NCBI RefSeq assembly: GCF_013373865.1
Contig: NC_050467.1
Span: 41,233,692-41,297,691 of the forward strand
Direction of reading: 5' to 3'
From: Monomorium pharaonis
Lineage: Eukaryota > Arthropoda > Insecta > Hymenoptera > Formicidae
Length of the DNA: 64,000 nt
Shown here one piece after another: positions 45,801-57,167 of the stretch. Position numbers and translations under genes: made by a program. How positions within the stretch are numbered: position 1 is the stretch's first letter; every line of letters begins with the position of its first letter. Below the pieces are notes generated by a model. It made no database searches. It was given only the letters and a program-made list of their open reading frames with translations, and was not told where the DNA came from.

Positions 45801-48800
45801 GTGAGCCAGGAGTGAGCCAGAAGTGAGCGAGTGAGTGAGCAAGGAGTGAGCGAGGAGTGAGCCAGGAGTGAGCAAGGAGTGAGCCAGGAGTGAGCGAGGA
45901 GTGAGCGAGTGAGTGAGCCAGGAATGAGCGAGTGAGTGAGCGAAAAGTGAGCGAGGAGTAAGCCAGGAGTGAGCCAGGAGTGAGCGAGTGAGTGAGCGAA
46001 GAATGAGCGAGTGAGTGAGCGAGAAGTGAGCGAGGAGTGAGCAAGGAGTGAGCGAGGAGTGAGCCGGGAGTGAGCGGGGAGTGAGCCGGGAGTGAGCCGG
46101 GAGAGGGCCGGGAGTGAGCCGGGAGAGGGCCGAGAGGAGTGAGCCGGGAGTGAGCCGAGAGTAAGCCGGAAGTGAACCGGGAGTGAGCGAGGAGTGAGCC
46201 AGGAGTGAGCGAGTGAGCGAGGAGTGAGCGATGAGTAAGCCAGGAGTGAGCCAGGAGTGAGCGAGTGAGTGAGCGAGGAGTGAGCAAGGAGTGAGCCGGG
46301 AGTGAGCCGGGAGTGAGCCGGGAGTGAACCGGGAGTAAGCCGGGAGTGAGCCGAGAGTGAGCCAGGAGTGAGCCAGGAGTGAGCCAGGAGTGAGCGAGGA
46401 GTGAGCGAGGAGTGAGCCGGGAGTGAACCGGGAGTAAGCCGGGAGTGAGCCGGGAGTGAGTCAGGAGTAAGCTAGGAGTGAGCCAGGAGTGAGCGAGGAG
46501 TGAGCCGGGAGTGAGCCGGGAGAGGGCCGAGAGGAGTGAGCCGGGAGTGAGCCGAGAGTAAGCCGGAAGTGAACCGGGAGTGAGCGAGGAGTGAGCCAGG
46601 AGTGAGCGAGTGAGCGAGGAGTGAGCGATGAGTAAGCCAGGAGTGAGCCAGGAGTGAGCGAGTGAGTGAGCGAGGAGTGAGCAAGGAGTGAGCCGGGAGT
46701 GAGCCGGGAGTGAGCGAGGAGTAAGCCAGGAGTGAGCCAGGAGTGAGCGAGTGAGCGAGGAGTGAGCGATGAGTAAGCCAGGAGTGAGCCAGGAGTGAGC
46801 GAGTGAGTGAGCGAGGAGTGAGCCGGGAGAGAGCCGGGAAAGGGCCGGGAGTGAGCCGGGAGTAAGCCGGGAGTGAGCCGGGAGTGAGCCGGGAGTAAGC
46901 CGGGAGTAAGCCGGGAGTGAGCCGGGAGTGAGCCGGGAGAGGGCCGGGAGTGAGCCGGGAGAGGGCCGAGAGGAGTGAGCCGGGAGTGAGCCGAGAGTAA
47001 GCCGGAAGTGAACCGGGAGTGAGCGAGGAGTGAGCCAGGAGTGAGCGAGTGAGCGAGGAGTGAGCGATGAGTAAGCCAGGAGTGAGCCAGGAGTGAGCGA
47101 GTGAGTGAGCGAGGAGTGAGCAAGGAGTGAGCCGGGAGTGAGCCGGGAGTGAGCCGGGAGTGAACCGGGAGTAAGCCGGGAGTGAGCCGAGAGTGAGCCA
47201 GGAGTGAGCCAGGAGTGAGCCAGGAGTGAGCGAGGAGTGAGCGAGGAGTGAGCCGGGAGTGAACCGGGAGTAAGCCGGGAGTGAGCCGGGAGTGAGTCAG
47301 GAGTAAGCTAGGAGTGAGCCAGGAGTGAGCGAGGAGTGAGCCGGGAGTGAGCCGGGAGAGGGCCGAGAGGAGTGAGCCGGGAGTGAGCCGAGAGTAAGCC
47401 GGAAGTGAACCGGGAGTGAGCGAGGAGTGAGCCAGGAGTGAGCGAGTGAGCGAGGAGTGAGCGATGAGTAAGCCAGGAGTGAGCCAGGAGTGAGCGAGTG
47501 AGTGAGCGAGGAGTGAGCGAGGAGTGAGCCGGGAGTGAGCCGGGAGTGAGCGAGGAGTAAGCCAGGAGTGAGCCAGGAGTGAGCGAGTGAGCGAGGAGTG
47601 AGCGATGAGTAAGCCAGGAGTGAGCCAGGAGTGAGCGAGTGAGTGAGCGAGGAGTGAGCCGGGAGAGAGCCGGGAAAGGGCCGGGAGTGAGCCGGGAGTA
47701 AGCCGGGAGTGAGCCGGGAGTGAGCCGGGAGTAAGCCGGGAGTAAGCCGGGAGTGAGCCGGGAGTGAGCGAGGAGTAAGCTAGGAGTAAGCCAGGAGTGT
47801 GCAAGTGAGTGAGCGAGGAGTGAGCCGGGAGAGAGCCGGGAGAGGGCCGGGAGTGAGCCGGGAGTAAGCCGGGAGTGAACCGGGAGTGAGCCGGGAGTGA
47901 GCCGGGAGTGAGCCGGGAGTGAGCCGGGAGTAAGCCGAGAGTGAGCCGGGAGTAAGCCGGGAGTAAGCCGGGAGTGAGCCGGGAGTGAGCCGGCAGTGAG
48001 CGAGGAGTAAGCCAGGAGTGAGCCAGGAGTGAGTGAGTGAGCGAGAAGTGAGCGATGAGTAAGCCAGGAGTGAGCCAGGAGTGAGCGAGTGAGCGAGCGA
48101 GGAGTGAGCGAGGAGTGAGCCGGGAGTGAGCCGGGAGTGAGCCGGGAGTGAGCCGGGAGTGAGCCGGGAGAGGGCCGGGAGTGAGCCGGGAGAGGGCCGA
48201 GAGGAGTGAGCCGGGAGTGAGCCGAGAGTAAGCCGGAAGTGAACCGGGAGTGAGCGAGGAGTGAGCCAGGAGTGAGCGAGTGAGCGAGGAGTGAGCGATG
48301 AGTAAGCCAGGAGTGAGCCAGGAGTGAGCGAGTGAGTGAGCGAGGAGTGAGCAAGGAGTGAGCCGGGAGTGAGCCGGGAGTGAGCCGGGAGTGAACCGGG
48401 AGTAAGCCGGGAGTGAGCCGAGAGTGAGCCAGGAGTGAGCCAGGAGTGAGCCAGGAGTGAGCGAGGAGTGAGCGAGGAGTGAGCCGGGAGTGAACCGGGA
48501 GTAAGCCGGGAGTGAGCCGGGAGTGAGTCAGGAGTAAGCTAGGAGTGAGCCAGGAGTGAGCGAGGAGTGAGCCGGGAGTGAGCCGGGAGAGGGCCGAGAG
48601 GAGTGAGCCGGGAGTGAGCCGAGAGTAAGCCGGAAGTGAACCGGGAGTGAGCGAGGAGTGAGCCAGGAGTGAGCGAGTGAGCGAGGAGTGAGCGATGAGT
48701 AAGCCAGGAGTGAGCCAGGAGTGAGCGAGTGAGTGAGCGAGGAGTGAGCGAGGAGTGAGCCGGGAGTGAGCCGGGAGTGAGCGAGGAGTAAGCCAGGAGT

Positions 48801-51800
48801 GAGCCAGGAGTGAGCGAGTGAGCGAGGAGTGAGCGATGAGTAAGCCAGGAGTGAGCCAGGAGTGAGCGAGTGAGTGAGCGAGGAGTGAGCCGGGAGAGAG
48901 CCGGGAAAGGGCCGGGAGTGAGCCGGGAGTAAGCCGGGAGTGAGCCGGGAGTGAGCCGGGAGTAAGCCGGGAGTAAGCCGGGAGTGAGCCGGGAGTGAGC
49001 GAGGAGTAAGCTAGGAGTAAGCCAGGAGTGTGCAAGTGAGTGAGCGAGGAGTGAGCCGGGAGAGAGCCGGGAGAGGGCCGGGAGTGAGCCGGGAGTAAGC
49101 CGGGAGTGAACCGGGAGTGAGCCGGGAGTGAGCCGGGAGTGAGCCGGGAGTGAGCCGGGAGTAAGCCGAGAGTGAGCCGGGAGTAAGCCGGGAGTAAGCC
49201 GGGAGTGAGCCGGGAGTGAGCCGGCAGTGAGCGAGGAGTAAGCCAGGAGTGAGCCAGGAGTGAGTGAGTGAGCGAGAAGTGAGCGATGAGTAAGCCAGGA
49301 GTGAGCCAGGAGTGAGCGAGTGAGCGAGCGAGGAGTGAGCGAGGAGTGAGCCGGGAGTGAGCCGGGAGTGAGCCGGGAGTGAGCCGGGAGTGAGCCGGGA
49401 GTGAGCCGGGAGTAAGCCGGGAGTAAGCCGGGAGTGAGCCGGGAGTAAGCGAGGAGTAAACCAGGAGTAAGCCAGGAATGAGCGAGTAAGTGAGCGAGGA
49501 GTGAGCGAGGAGTGAGCCGGTACTGAGCCGGGAGAGGGCCGGGAGTGAGCCGGGAGTAAGCCGGGAGTGAACCGGGAGTGAGCCGGGAGTGAGCCGGGAG
49601 TGAGCCGGGAGTGAGCCGGGAGTAAGCCGAGAGTGAGCCGGGAGTAAGCCGGGAGTGAGCCGGGAGTGAGCCGGCAGTGAGCGAGGAGTAAGCCAGGAGT
49701 GAGCCAGGAGTGAGTGAGTGAGCGAGAAGTGAGCGATGAGTAAGCCAGGAGTGAGCCAGGAGTGAGCGAGTGAGCGAGCGAGGAGTGAGCGAGGAGTGAG
49801 CCGGGAGTGAGCCGGGAGTGAGCCGGGAGTGAGCCGGGAGTGAGCCGGGAGTGAGCCGGGAGTAAGCCGGGAGTAAGCCGGGAGTGAGCCGGGAGTAAGC
49901 GAGGAGTAAACCAGGAGTAAGCCAGGAATGAGCGAGTAAGTGAGCGAGGAGTGAGCGAGGAGTGAGCCGGTACTGAGCCGGGAGAGGGCCGGGAGTGAGC
50001 CGGGAGTAAGCCGGGAGTGAGCCGGGAGTGAGCCGGGAGTAAGCCGGGAGTAAGCCGGGAGTGAGCCGGGAGTAAGCGAGGAGTAAGCCAGGAGTAAGCC
50101 AGGAATGAGCGAGTAAGTGAGCGAGGAGTGAGCGAGGAGTGAGCCGGTACTGAGCCGGGAGAGGGCCGGGAGTGAGCCGGGAGTAAGCCGGGAGTGAGCC
50201 GGGAGTGAGCCGGGAGTGAGCCGGGAGTGAGCCGGGAGTGAGCCGAGAGTGAGCCGGGAGTAAGCCGGGAGTAAGCCGGGAGTGAGCCGGGAGTGAGCCG
50301 GCAGTGAGCGAGGAGTAAGCCAGGAGTGAGCCAGGAGTGAGTGAGTGAGCGAGAAGTGAGCGATGAGTAAGCCAGGAGTGAGCCAGGAGTGAGCGAGTGA
50401 GCGAGCGAGGAGTGAGCGAGGAGTGAGCCGGGAGTGAGCCGGGAGTGAGCCGGGAGTGAGCCGGGAGTGAGCCGGGAGTGAGCCGGGAGTAAGCCGGGAG
50501 TAAGCCGGGAGTGAGCCGGGAGTAAGCGAGGAGTAAACCAGGAGTAAGCCAGGAATGAGCGAGTAAGTGAGCGAGGAGTGAGCGAGGAGTGAGCCGGTAC
50601 TGAGCCGGGAGAGGGCCGGGAGTGAGCCGGGAGTAAGCCGGGAGTGAGCCGGGAGTGAGCCGGGAGTAAGCCGGGAGTAAGCCGGGAGTGAGCCGGGAGT
50701 AAGCGAGGAGTAAGCCAGGAGTAAGCCAGGAATGAGCGAGTAAGTGAGCGAGGAGTGAGCGAGGAGTGAGCCGGTACTGAGCCGGGAGAGGGCCGGGAGT
50801 GAGCCGGGAGTAAGCCGGGAGTGAGCCGGGAGTGAGCCGGGAGTGAGCCGGGAGTGAGCCGGGAGTGAGCCGGGAGTGGGCCGGGAGTGAGCAAGGAGTG
50901 AGCCAGGAGTGAGCGAGTGAGCGACTGGCTGCCTGGCTGGCTGGCTGGTTGGCAGTGAGTGAGTGAGTGAATGAGTAAAGAATGAGTGAAGAGTGAGTGA
51001 GTGAAGAGTGAGTCAGGAGTGAGCCAGGAGTGAGCCAGAAGTAAGCCAGGAGTGAGCCAGGAGTGAGCCAGGAGTGAGCGAGAAGTGAGCGAGGAGTGAG
51101 CGAGTGAGTGAGCGAGTGGGCGAATGAGTGAGTGAGTAAATGAGAGTGAGCGAGCGTAACTAGATGAATATGTAGCTAGGTAGCTCGGTAGCTAGATAGC
51201 AGTAAGTATGCAAGTAGGTATGTATGTTGATTTGTATGTATGTATGTATGTATAATTAAACTTTACATTTTTTTATTCAAAATTGCAGAAGACGTTTGAT
51301 TAATGTAAACGAAAGATAGAGAAGATCAAATTGCAATTATTATTATTTGTAAAGTGAAAAGTCAAATAGCGCGCGCGCAGCGCGCGTCTGTAATGTTCTA
51401 GTTTGATTAAAAAATAGATATTACTTTCTGTATACATTTAGCCTTAGAAAAACTATATATTTCTTATTCTCTTAATTAAAATTTAAATATAAACGATTTT
51501 AATTATAAATTTTTAGATTTAAATTTTCAAGCTTTAGAGTTTCAGTAAATTCAATTGATGTGTACGAATCGATAAACTAAAGTTAAGTTTAATTTAATTT
51601 TATAGGTAATTAGGTATAAGCACAAGAAAGATTTCTCGGGTATAAAATTAATGTTCGACAAATTTTTTTTTCCTTCAATCAAAATTAAAATATACAAAAA
51701 TTTATACTATAAACTTGTTTTAATTTTTCAATTTTTATCTAAACCCTCAATAAGTTTAATGTATATTTTTGTATATTTTATTAACTCTTCGCGAACTTTG

Positions 51801-54800
51801 AATACAAAATATTAGGCTGAATCTAAAGAAACCTGTGAAAATCTCCGAGGACTCTTTGTGAAAAAGGATCTGTCCTCGAGAACTGGGACGGATTCCTGGT
51901 TCCCGGATCAGGTCACCCTAGGATTGACATTTCATTTTTATGTCGTTGGAGGTTTAAAAAAGAAACATAGGTAGGTGTCGTACGCTTCATGTGTGTTTCT
52001 CTCAATTTACGTTTACATGTGTCTTTGCAGTTCCATATTCAAATAGAATCCAAGAAACGCGCGATTTTCCATAAATCTTCATGTTGACTAATTCATCGCC
52101 GCTTGCTGCTTTCTAACAATCATCATACGTATTTATGTTGTAACTGTTTAGTTTTACAACCAGGAGAACGGTGGCAAGCCACCGCTCGTTGGGATTCAAT
52201 TGGTGGTGCCAAAGCCGCCGAAAGATTATCGCTTTATGAAGTGGAACTGGCCGCTGATACGGAAGACATGCTATTGGTCATTGATGTCGATCCTGACCGG
52301 ATGCGCCGCACTCGTTATTGGCATCATTGCCACAATGCCTAAGAAGTACGTATAGATGCATTATATTTACATATGAATAAGCTGGAGAATGATAATAAGA
52401 AACTGATTCCCGGATCAAAAAAATTCTTTTGTATGAGAAAAGTATGAATTAAAAGCGAAGATGGTTGAAATACTTTATCTGACAATTGCCATGTTTCGCG
52501 TTGAAACATTTACTCACGAAATTTGCGTATCATGCAATACAATAACCCAGACAGAAAAGCATGCAGAAACATTTTAGCATCATTTTTAATTTTAAAATGT
52601 AATGTATGATAGATTGTATTATAATTTAATAAATTATTTATCAAAGGTTTACAAATTATAATCAAAATTTCTTTGTAGCAAGATATAATTTTTGCTTTTG
52701 CAAATGCAACAATTATTGAAAAAGTTTCCTATCTAGGTAAAATTTTGAATGCAATATTTTTTCTTAAAACCGCGAGTAAAATAATATTTTATTCACTTTT
52801 CTCAGATTTATAATATATTTCATGTACAGTCTTTGCATGTAAATAAAAAATAAATAATATTTTATTAAAAAGCTAAATATAAAGAATAGTTTTTTTAAAC
52901 TAGAACAGTAACGTAAATATATACTTATATACTCTTTATATATTTGTTATTACTTTTAATTTTCACAATATTTAAATAATTAATCTGAAATAAGAATTTC
53001 GACAAAAATCACCTTAACGGTTTTTGTAATTTAATCTAAAAATTTGAAACTCATCATTTTGATGGGTTGGTAGTGTTAACAAACAGATAATTTTTAAAAC
53101 AATTTGTATAATTCCATGTGAATTATTTACATATTGTTAGATGCGACCCGCCGGTGGAATGGTGGCAAGGCAGCACCTTCTACGAAATATTCCCGGCGTC
53201 TTTCCAGGACTCGATAAAGGACGCGAACGGAATCGGCGATCTGCGGGGGATAATCATGCGGCTGGACTATTTGAAGGACCTCGGAATACAGGCCGTTCGA
53301 CTGAACTCGATCTTCCCGGCGCCGCACTACCCAGAGTATTACTCGGACGTCAGCAACATGATGAAGGTGAACCGGGAGCTGGGCACACTGGAGGATTTCT
53401 CGGTGCTCGTGCGCGAGATACACAAGCGGAACATGAGCTTAGTCCTCGACTTGCCTCTGTACCCGTTCGTGAAAAGTTTGAACGACGAAGTGGCGAGGTC
53501 GAACGTGACTGAACATGCATCCCGAGAGAGACGAGATCTCTTAAATAACATGATAACTCCGGACACCCTGCCGTCCGCACCGTCGGCATCGATCAAGACT
53601 ATCCGCGACGTCCTGACGTCGCCGCTGCCGAAGATAAAGAGGCAGACGTTCCCAACGGATCGTCATCGGGAGCATCCAGTCAGCGAGGCCATCAGGTTTT
53701 GGCAGCACCTAGACGTGGACGGTTTCTATCTAAAAGGGCTGGAGCACTACGTCAACGATGATATGTTTGTAAACGATCTCAGGTACTGGCGGTCTCTCCT
53801 GAACCCAGACAGTATTTTCATCTGTCACGTGAGCGTCCTGGACGCTGCCACGTCCGCCGCCGCGAGGAACTCCATTTTGTCCAGGATCGATCTGATTGAT
53901 GTGACCCTCCGTTTGTCGAACGGCACAAGGAACATCAAGGCGCAGATTGAGAGAGTCACGAAGGGCATGCTCTTCGAGAAATCCGGTTATCCATGGATCC
54001 ATTGGTCCGTAGGTGGTGTGGACACCAGCAGAGTGGCCTCCATCGTGACCGTCAGAAACGCCAGCGTGGCGGGTTCTCTTCTCGGCATGATGCTACCAGG
54101 AACACCGAGTATATTTTACGGAGATGAGGTACGAATTTACTATTGAAGGAACAGAACCTGAAGAATGTGTTATCGCGATTTGCAATATCGTGCCTTATCC
54201 GTGCACTTCGTCCTTCTTATTGATCATAATACAAGGTATTAATATCAATTCAATGTTTTAATAATATCCAGATAGGAAACTTTTGTAATAATTGTTGTAT
54301 TTGCAGAAGCAGAAAGCATATCTTTTGCTACAAAGAAATCTTGTGATTAATCTGGAAATCTATTTATTCAATTATTATACATATATTTATCAAATATTTT
54401 CAAACGATATTGAAATAATATGTATGTTTCATGCTATTTATAAATTTTTTTGTAAAATTGTTATAAATAACATGCTTGCATTAAGAATACTTGAATAATA
54501 TATAATTGTGTAATTTCGTACTGTGACATTTTCTTTTTATTTTGCAATAAGTTTTATAATAATTACAAAATTATTTTCTGATATTTAAATACATTCAAAT
54601 AGTTATGTTAAGATGATACTCTTTGCATACTACAATTATGCAAGCATTTATTTCTAATAACTTTTTACAGATTGCTTTACATAAATTAAATTTAGAAATA
54701 ATTATTTTTTAATTCGGGTTTATCGTTATGACATATAATATATCATATATTTAAAACTAAATTTTTTCTGCATATTTTTTTATCTGGACAAATATTTCTT

Positions 54801-55611
54801 TTTCGAGATAATTGAAAATAAAAGGTTTCAACGCGAGTTATTTGTTAATCGGATTTTTATTCATTCAGATAGGTATTGAAGATTGTGAGTGCCAGGATCA
54901 CAAGGATTTGGCACACGTGCACAATTTAGTTCCTATGTATTGGGAGAAGGAAGACGGCTCCGGTAGCAGTTTCACACCATTAGGGGTTACCGCTTGGTTA
55001 CCGGAAGGTGGGAAACCTATGGAGACCAGTTTAACAAGCACCATCACACAAATGACGAGGCTAAGAATGGAAGCGACGCCGATTTACATCAAAGCGGTGT
55101 TAAGGGAGAGCCAAATTACTGCAAACTGTGATGTTAGGTAATGCCCTTTGATGTACATAAATTTCTTTAACGGTGCTTTACTTTATTTTTAGAAATTTTA
55201 ACATATAATTTTTATTTTATTATACTGGATTTGATTAAATCTAATATGTTTTCTGCTAGATTGGCGAAACTTTGGATTTCAGATTTAGACTCGTTAGATC
55301 ATCTTGATATGTAATATTGATGCAAATGTTATACGTGTAACAGCTTGATTCAATATTTAATAAATTTTAATATTGTTCTGTTTAGATACGTGGAAGATGA
55401 AATGATCGTGATAGAACGATGGTACCCACGTAGAAATTCCTACGTGTTTGTGGCCAATTTCGGCAACGAAACGCGAAAAAAAGATTTGTCGTTTCTTTAT
55501 TACGGCGGTCACGTTGTTGTTGGCCCAAAGTACAGAATGAATCAGAACGTGTACTTTAAAGAACTTATTGTCCCTCCTGGAGAAGCATTTGTTATAAAAT
55601 TAGATAAATAA
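42855..55611 (+). CDS. SLC3-family (rBAT/4F2hc-like) amino-acid transporter heavy chain
   Basis: Type II membrane glycoprotein that pairs with an SLC7 light chain to bring an amino-acid exchanger to the plasma membrane (family knowledge). Exons: 42855-42953, 43445-43652, 44296-44432, 52164-52345, 53141-54128, 54869-55137, 55386-55611; 2,109 nt, 702 codons plus stop. The first three exons encode an acidic, proline- and serine-rich cytoplasmic N-terminus; phases fit, but their membership in this gene is less certain. Exon 4 carries the single membrane anchor (CYWSLMSILTGCAALVIGII) followed by MPKKCDPPVEWWQGSTFYEI, the position of the family's disulfide cysteine to the light chain. The alpha-amylase-like barrel follows: SFQDSIKDANGIGDLRGI, GTPSIFYGDE. 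The nucleophile segment reads VDGFYLKG instead of GFRxDA, so catalytic Asp is lost, and the NHD motif is replaced by GGVD. It is a pseudoenzyme, as in SLC3 proteins. The C-terminal beta domain ends EAFVIKLDK. Confidence 0.88.
42954..44295 (+). other. Introns 1-2 of the SLC3-like gene
   Basis: Introns 42954-43444 and 43653-44295 are AT-rich. The plus-strand frame at 43559-43774 starts inside the second exon and runs through its donor; it is not separate. Confidence 0.6.
45440..45464. repeat. Left copy of GC-rich 25-bp direct repeat
   Basis: tagcgcgcgcg-a-agcgcgcgtctgt; matches 51367-51391 at 24 of 25 positions in the same orientation. Itself an imperfect palindrome (cgcgcg/cgcgcg). Confidence 0.85.
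45697..50920. repeat. 11-bp minisatellite, consensus GTGAGCCGGGA, with higher-order repeats
   Basis: Hundreds of head-to-tail 11-bp units (gtgagccggga, with common variants gtgagcgagga, gtgagccagga, gtaagccggga and gtgagcgaGT slips). The plus strand is strongly purine/G-biased. Larger periods are visible. A ~1,231 bp block repeats (the same variant string at 47804 and 49035 on the minus strand). A 627-bp block (57 x 11) repeats in 49521-50775, seen as the rare variant ggtactgagcc at 49521, 49971, 50148, 50598 and 50775 (spacings 450, 177, 450, 177). Because 11 is coprime to 3, minus-strand frames stay open for up to 627 codons (11-residue period such as LTPGSLPAHSR). These are composition artefacts, not genes. 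Confidence 0.97.
50921..51250. repeat. Array tail: (CTGG)n, (GTGA)n and (GTAT)n patches
   Basis: After the main array come ctggctggctggctggttgg (about 50931-50950), GTGA tetramers, then 11-bp units again (51000-51100) that closely resemble the left edge of the array (45700-45800). A tagctagg/gtatgtatg simple repeat ends at about 51252. The left/right edge similarity implies an internal amplification of one ancestral block. Confidence 0.8.
51367..51391. repeat. Right copy of GC-rich 25-bp direct repeat
   Basis: tagcgcgcgcg-c-agcgcgcgtctgt; one mismatch to 45440-45464. Both copies are preceded by gtgaaaa, and the flanks diverge afterwards. Confidence 0.85.
52346..53140 (+). other. Intron of the SLC3-like gene
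   Basis: AT-rich, donor GTACGT, acceptor atattgttag. Nothing else seen. The intron 54129-54868 downstream is similar. Confidence 0.7.
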
Positions 55612-57167
55612 GAAAGTCTTTTGGTCAATCAATAGGCTTGCTTATTGTCTGATTATATTTTTATTTTGACTTTTGTCATATAAAAACAGTTGTCAGTATT
55701 TTAAATACCTTTATATATCTTTAAAAATATGGGTACCTTACAACGAAATAAAATTTTATAAAATTTTATTTTACGAAATTTCATAAAATAATTCTTGGAT
55801 TATATAAATCAAAAACAAAAAATTTTTCGAAAATTATATAATGCTTTAGGAGTGAAAATAAATAAGAAATATTATTTTATCTTTATTTTTTGATTGAGAA
55901 AGAAAGAAAAAAGAAAGAAGTGAAAAATCTCTTTTCAAAGAAATTAAAGAATAAAAAAAAGCGTCCAGTAAATTATTTCCTAATGATCAATACAAATAAT
56001 ATGTACTTTATAATAAATGTGATTAATGTGATATTATTTCTCATGTCATAAAAAAGATTAGATCTTTACAACGAATTTTAATGCATATCACATTATATCA
56101 ACAAAATCAATAATATCGATCTAATGCGATTGTGTTTGAATTGTGACTTTACAATATAAAGTTATTATTATATTGATTTCGGCCTAAAAATATTGCAGAA
56201 ACGTTCTTACGTTTCTTATTTTATAGTTTTTTTGATAATAGAATCAAAATCCATCACGTATCGTAATACATTGTTATAATAAAATTCATTATATGATCGT
56301 TAGTATACAGTGTATAAAATCTCTTCGTCATATACAAAAGTATTAACTCAAAAATATTTTCTACGATTTAAAAATTATAATAAACGTTTTAGCTATTTCT
56401 ACAATGTTGTACAATTATGTTTGTCGTTGGGATCGAATTGTACAATTAAATAGTACAATTATATACAATTTTTGGAATAAAAAAAATTACAATACAGAAT
56501 ATAGAATATACAATATGTTATATGTATTATTGACTGTGTGAATGCAAAGAATTTATGTTATTAAAATTGTTTCTATTTATTTACTCAAACAAATTAAAAA
56601 GTTTTAAATGTATTGCTGTCTTTATTGTAAGCTATTGTATAATAAATTTTTTAAATACTAAATTACAAATAATAAAATTAAATTAATAATACAATTAAGA
56701 ACTTATTTGATCAATCAATTAAAGATGTCTTTGATTGGTGTCTTTCTTCGTATACATAAAATTTTATCTTTATATTTTATTTTAAATTATGTAATTTATT
56801 TAATATGTTACGGAAAAAAGTCCATAAATTTAAAAAGACAATAAAAACCACAGATAATCTGAAATACAAAAGGAATTAATAAAAAATTATTCTGTTAATG
56901 CAAAGTATATATATTTTTACTTACAAATTATGTAATAAATTTAACATTGAATACGTTTGTTGGAATATTTTTCGATACATTAAAAAATAAGATCATTATA
57001 ATTAAGACAGAGATTTAGCCTTATTGTGGAAATTCTGTAAAAAATGAAAGAAATAACTTGTCAACACACAATAGAGTTCATAAGAATAATTTAATTTACT
57101 AAATTTTTCTTTTCTAAATAGGTATTACTCTAGAATAAAATTAATTATTTAAATGTAAATTCTTTTG
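55612..57167. other. Tail-to-tail spacer between SLC3-like and ABCC4-like genes
   Basis: Very AT-rich 3' UTR/intergenic DNA. AATAAA at 55747-55752 on the plus strand, 136 nt past the SLC3-like stop, is a likely poly(A) signal. No gene or structured repeat seen. Confidence 0.6.
55747..55752 (+). terminator. Poly(A) signal AATAAA for the SLC3-like gene
   Basis: Canonical hexamer in the expected place downstream of the stop at 55609-55611. Confidence 0.5.

Larger units (their letters stand above)
45124..51921. mobile_element. Putative 6.8 kb element bounded by inverted CTAGGGTGACC
   Basis: CTAGGGTGACC at 45124-45134 recurs as its exact reverse complement at 51911-51921. With TA as target, the ends read GGGTGACC...GGTCACCC. 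Inside each end lies a 25-bp near-identical direct repeat (45440-45464 and 51367-51391), then the minisatellite. No transposase frame was found, so it would be non-autonomous. The 11-bp terminal match is short, hence the moderate confidence. Confidence 0.4.
44433..52163 (+). other. 7.7 kb intron of the SLC3-like gene containing a minisatellite array
   Basis: Joins phase-0 exons 44296-44432 and 52164-52345. The first ~700 bp and last ~250 bp are ordinary AT-rich intron. The middle (45124-51921) is a repeat domain described in separate entries. A frame at 44870-45130 follows an acceptor-like ttgcag but hits a stop in the required phase, so I do not include it as an exon. Confidence 0.7.

Noticed and set aside
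45639..50894. Long minus-strand frames (207, 447, 575 and 627 codons) rich in LTPGSLPAHSR
   Set aside because: They are a direct consequence of an 11-bp tandem repeat lacking antisense stops. Starts and ends fall at variant units and codon use is that of the repeat.
45697..50920. CRISPR-like array
   Set aside because: Units are contiguous 11-mers without unique spacers, in an animal intron.
52103..52342. Plus frame reading LQPGERWQATARWDS
   Set aside because: Wrong phase over the membrane-anchor exon; the acceptor at 52163 sets the frame ENGGKPPLVGIQ that joins to both neighbours.
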